Shown here: positions 62,455-64,000 of the stretch, in pieces
How the letters are laid out: each line of letters opens with the position of its first letter
Position numbering within the stretch: the stretch's first letter is position 1
Assembly: GCF_018967845.1 (NCBI RefSeq)
Contig: NZ_JAHLZZ010000001.1
Coordinates: forward strand, 3,038,001-3,102,000
DNA: 64,000 nt
Reading direction: 5' to 3'
Origin: Hymenobacter siberiensis
GTDB taxonomy: Bacteria > Bacteroidota > Bacteroidia > Cytophagales > Hymenobacteraceae
The notes under the pieces: generated by a model
The model's input: the letters and a program-made list of their open reading frames with translations, nothing else
The model's database searches: none
Told to the model about the DNA's origin: nothing
Made by a program: the position numbers and the translations under genes

Positions 62455-63122
62455 CAGGGCCATTACTACGAGCTGACCTACACTTTCATGCTCACCAACA
62501 AGCATGATTCGAGCGCACCATGAAGCAGGGCGACAACCTGACTATCCTGGTCAGCATCGATGGGGGCACGGCAGCCTCGGAAATTGCCTGCTCCATGCTG
62601 CTTGCTGAATGGCAGAAAAGTCAGGAAGGCGACTGGTCGGGGCGTCGATGCGCAGGCCGTGCCGGTGTACGTTATCGGTGAATAGCGCCATTCCCGGCCT
62701 TAGACTTGATGAGCACTCTCAAAGTCACAGGGCTGGGCCGTTGCTCGATTCCCCGGTGGATGAGGTAGTTCGGCATGGTTCAGGGGAAAGCACCCCGGCG
62801 CCCCTCACCAAGTGGACCAAGACAAAACGCTGTTTTTCCCCGCCGGTATTAAAGCGTGTTAGCTCCTGCTTCCCGGACACTCCTGCACTGCCAGTACAAT
62901 GGCTTATAACCCATAAAGACAGGATTAAGGCGCTGCTGGAACCTCATAACGCACCTGATAACGCCTTGAACAGGGGGTATGCCCTGCCTTTTATTATACA
63001 ACGATTGGTAGTAGGGGAGCGTAGTAAGTACAAGTCCTGTACTGGGGCTGGACATGCCAACGCCAAGCGGAGGCCGGCCCGCCGACTCGACCCGTTCTGT
63101 TTCTCTTAACCCAACGCCCGCT
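62455..63122. other. Decayed region without an intact gene
   Basis: This stretch of 668 bases holds no gene I can support. It starts with an open run (QGHYYELTYTFMLTNKHDSSAP, 62455-62523) that stops and seems to go on in another frame from ATG 62520 (MKQGDNLTILVSIDGGTAAS...LLAEWQ, 53 aa to 62681), which looks like the fragment of a frameshifted gene of unknown family. The rest, 62682-63122, has lower GC and no coding signal. It is probably relic DNA of the element to which the integrase belonged. Confidence 0.6.
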
Positions 63123-64000
63123 ATGGAAAATACTCCCCGCCCCCAATCCGCCGCAACCTATTTGCCCAAGGGCGAAACCGGTCGCAGTTTGCCCGCCGAC
63201 CGCACCGTGCTGCTGGTGATTGACCCCGTGAACGACTTTCTCTCCGAAGGCGGCGCGGCGTGGGAGATGACCAAGGGCACGGTGGAAAAGAACAACGTCA
63301 TCCCCAACCTGAAGCGGGCCATCGATGGCGCCCGCGCCCAGGGCATCCAGGTGCTGTTCGGGCCCATGGCCTACACTGAGGAGGATTACGCCCAGCACAG
63401 CCTGCAGAAGCGCAGCGGCATCAACCGCCTCATGTTTGAGAACAAGATGTTTCTGGCCGGTAGCTGGGGCGCCGACTTCCACCCCGAGCTGCAGCCTCAG
63501 GCCAGCGACATCGTGCTGCTACCCCACAAAAGCTGCGACGTGTTCCAGACCGACCTGGCCGAGCACCTGGAAAGCCGCGGCATCACCCACCTGGTCATCG
63601 CCGGAATGACGGCCAACCTCTGCTGCGAGAGCACCGGCCGCCACGGCACCGAAGCCGGCTACGACGTTACCTTCATTTCCGACGCCATCGGCGCGGCCGG
63701 CCTGCCCGAATACGAGGCAGCCATCCACATCAACTTTCCCCTGATTGCTAACGGCGTCATCACCGTCGACGACTTTCTGGCGAGCATCGAGCACCCGCCC
63801 GTGCCCGCGGTGGCAGTCGGCGACACGGTGCATGGCTCTGGCGACGGCAAGATTGGCACGGTCGATAAAGTGGTGAACGACGGGGACGGACCGGGGTATA
63901 TGGTAGTCAAGCAGGGGCTGCTCAAGAGCGACGTCTACATTCCCTTCGACGCCGTGGTGCGGCGTAGCGGTACCGACGTGTTCATCAACCTGCCCAAGCT
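63123..64000 (+). CDS. Isochorismatase-family cysteine hydrolase with C-terminal DUF2171-like domain (partial at window end)
   Basis: The ATG at 63123 opens a frame that is still open at the window end (292 codons seen). The hydrolase domain (residues 25-235) has the triad: Asp34 in LVIDPVNDF, Lys136 in LLPHKSCDVF and Cys167 in GMTANLCCESTGRHGTEAGYD. Such enzymes hydrolyse isochorismate, nicotinamide or other amides; the substrate cannot be told. After HPPVPAVAVGDTVHGSGDGKIGTVDKV a small beta-barrel domain of the DUF2171/PRC-barrel type follows, including SDVYIPFDAVVRR. A fusion of the two is uncommon. Confidence 0.9.
   Translation, partial: MENTPRPQSAATYLPKGETGRSLPADRTVLLVIDPVNDFLSEGGAAWEMTKGTVEKNNVIPNLKRAIDGARAQGIQVLFGPMAYTEEDYAQHSLQKRSGINRLMFENKMFLAGSWGADFHPELQPQASDIVLLPHKSCDVFQTDLAEHLESRGITHLVIAGMTANLCCESTGRHGTEAGYDVTFISDAIGAAGLPEYEAAIHINFPLIANGVITVDDFLASIEHPPVPAVAVGDTVHGSGDGKIGTVDKVVNDGDGPGYMVVKQGLLKSDVYIPFDAVVRRSGTDVFINLPK

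Overview
The window reads as a high-GC chromosome of a Bacteroidota/Cytophagales bacterium, most likely Hymenobacter or a close relative. Supporting signs are the promoter words of the TAnnTTTG (-7) type, secreted proteins ending in type IX secretion (T9SS) sorting domains with a YPNP start, an Omp85-family lipoprotein resembling TamL, a DUF349 protein, tryptophan 2,3-dioxygenase, and almost no Shine-Dalgarno sites. The genus is inference; no rRNA is present.

Layout. 1-6.3 kb: the 3' end of alaS, then three related secreted genes (YwqK/MORN-like repeats plus a TonB C-terminal domain) with an SPFH protein among them, then gatB. 6.4-9.1 kb: a TlpA-like thioredoxin protein, a strong terminator, an odd tRNA-like sequence, a hypothetical gene and a hotdog thioesterase. 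9.2-14.6 kb: two tandem M43 metalloproteases with T9SS tails, then pcm. 14.7-23.6 kb: a polyprenyl sugar phosphotransferase, mnmA, a lipoprotein, an S8 protease with T9SS tail, a zinc-ribbon protein, riboflavin synthase, a flavodoxin-fold reductase, a PAP2 phosphatase and hemF. 23.8-29.6 kb: a fused 2-oxoacid dehydrogenase E1, the Omp85 lipoprotein and a SpoU methyltransferase. 30-36.6 kb: a beta-barrel/anti-sigma/ECF sigma cluster, a decayed barrel gene, a CLC channel and a Met/His-rich outer-membrane protein. 36.8-39.1 kb: an IS3 element split by a second insertion sequence. 39.2-46 kb: a GT-C-like membrane protein, a CoA-binding protein, a FAD protein, an MFS gene broken by two stop codons, a DUF2071 gene and kynA. 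46.3-61 kb: sdaAB, a TolC/MacA-like pair, gpsA, a glycosyltransferase, a half-size EamA protein, a chain of membrane protein, maf and DUF1015 gene with 4-base overlaps, pdxH, yqgE and the DUF349 gene. 61-64 kb: tRNA-Thr followed by a broken tyrosine recombinase and decayed DNA, then an isochorismatase-like gene running off the end.

Most genes are ordinary housekeeping or envelope genes. The unusual part is between them: many intergenic gaps hold large palindromes of several types. Some have arms built from 7-base tandem words, some are nested palindromes within palindromes, and some are short GTCAT-type hairpins. A second theme is decay: five in-frame nonsense codons in four otherwise recognisable genes, one likely frameshift in a signal peptide, one gene without a normal start codon, and a degraded integrase next to a tRNA. 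I found no convincing new multi-gene defence system and no CRISPR array.
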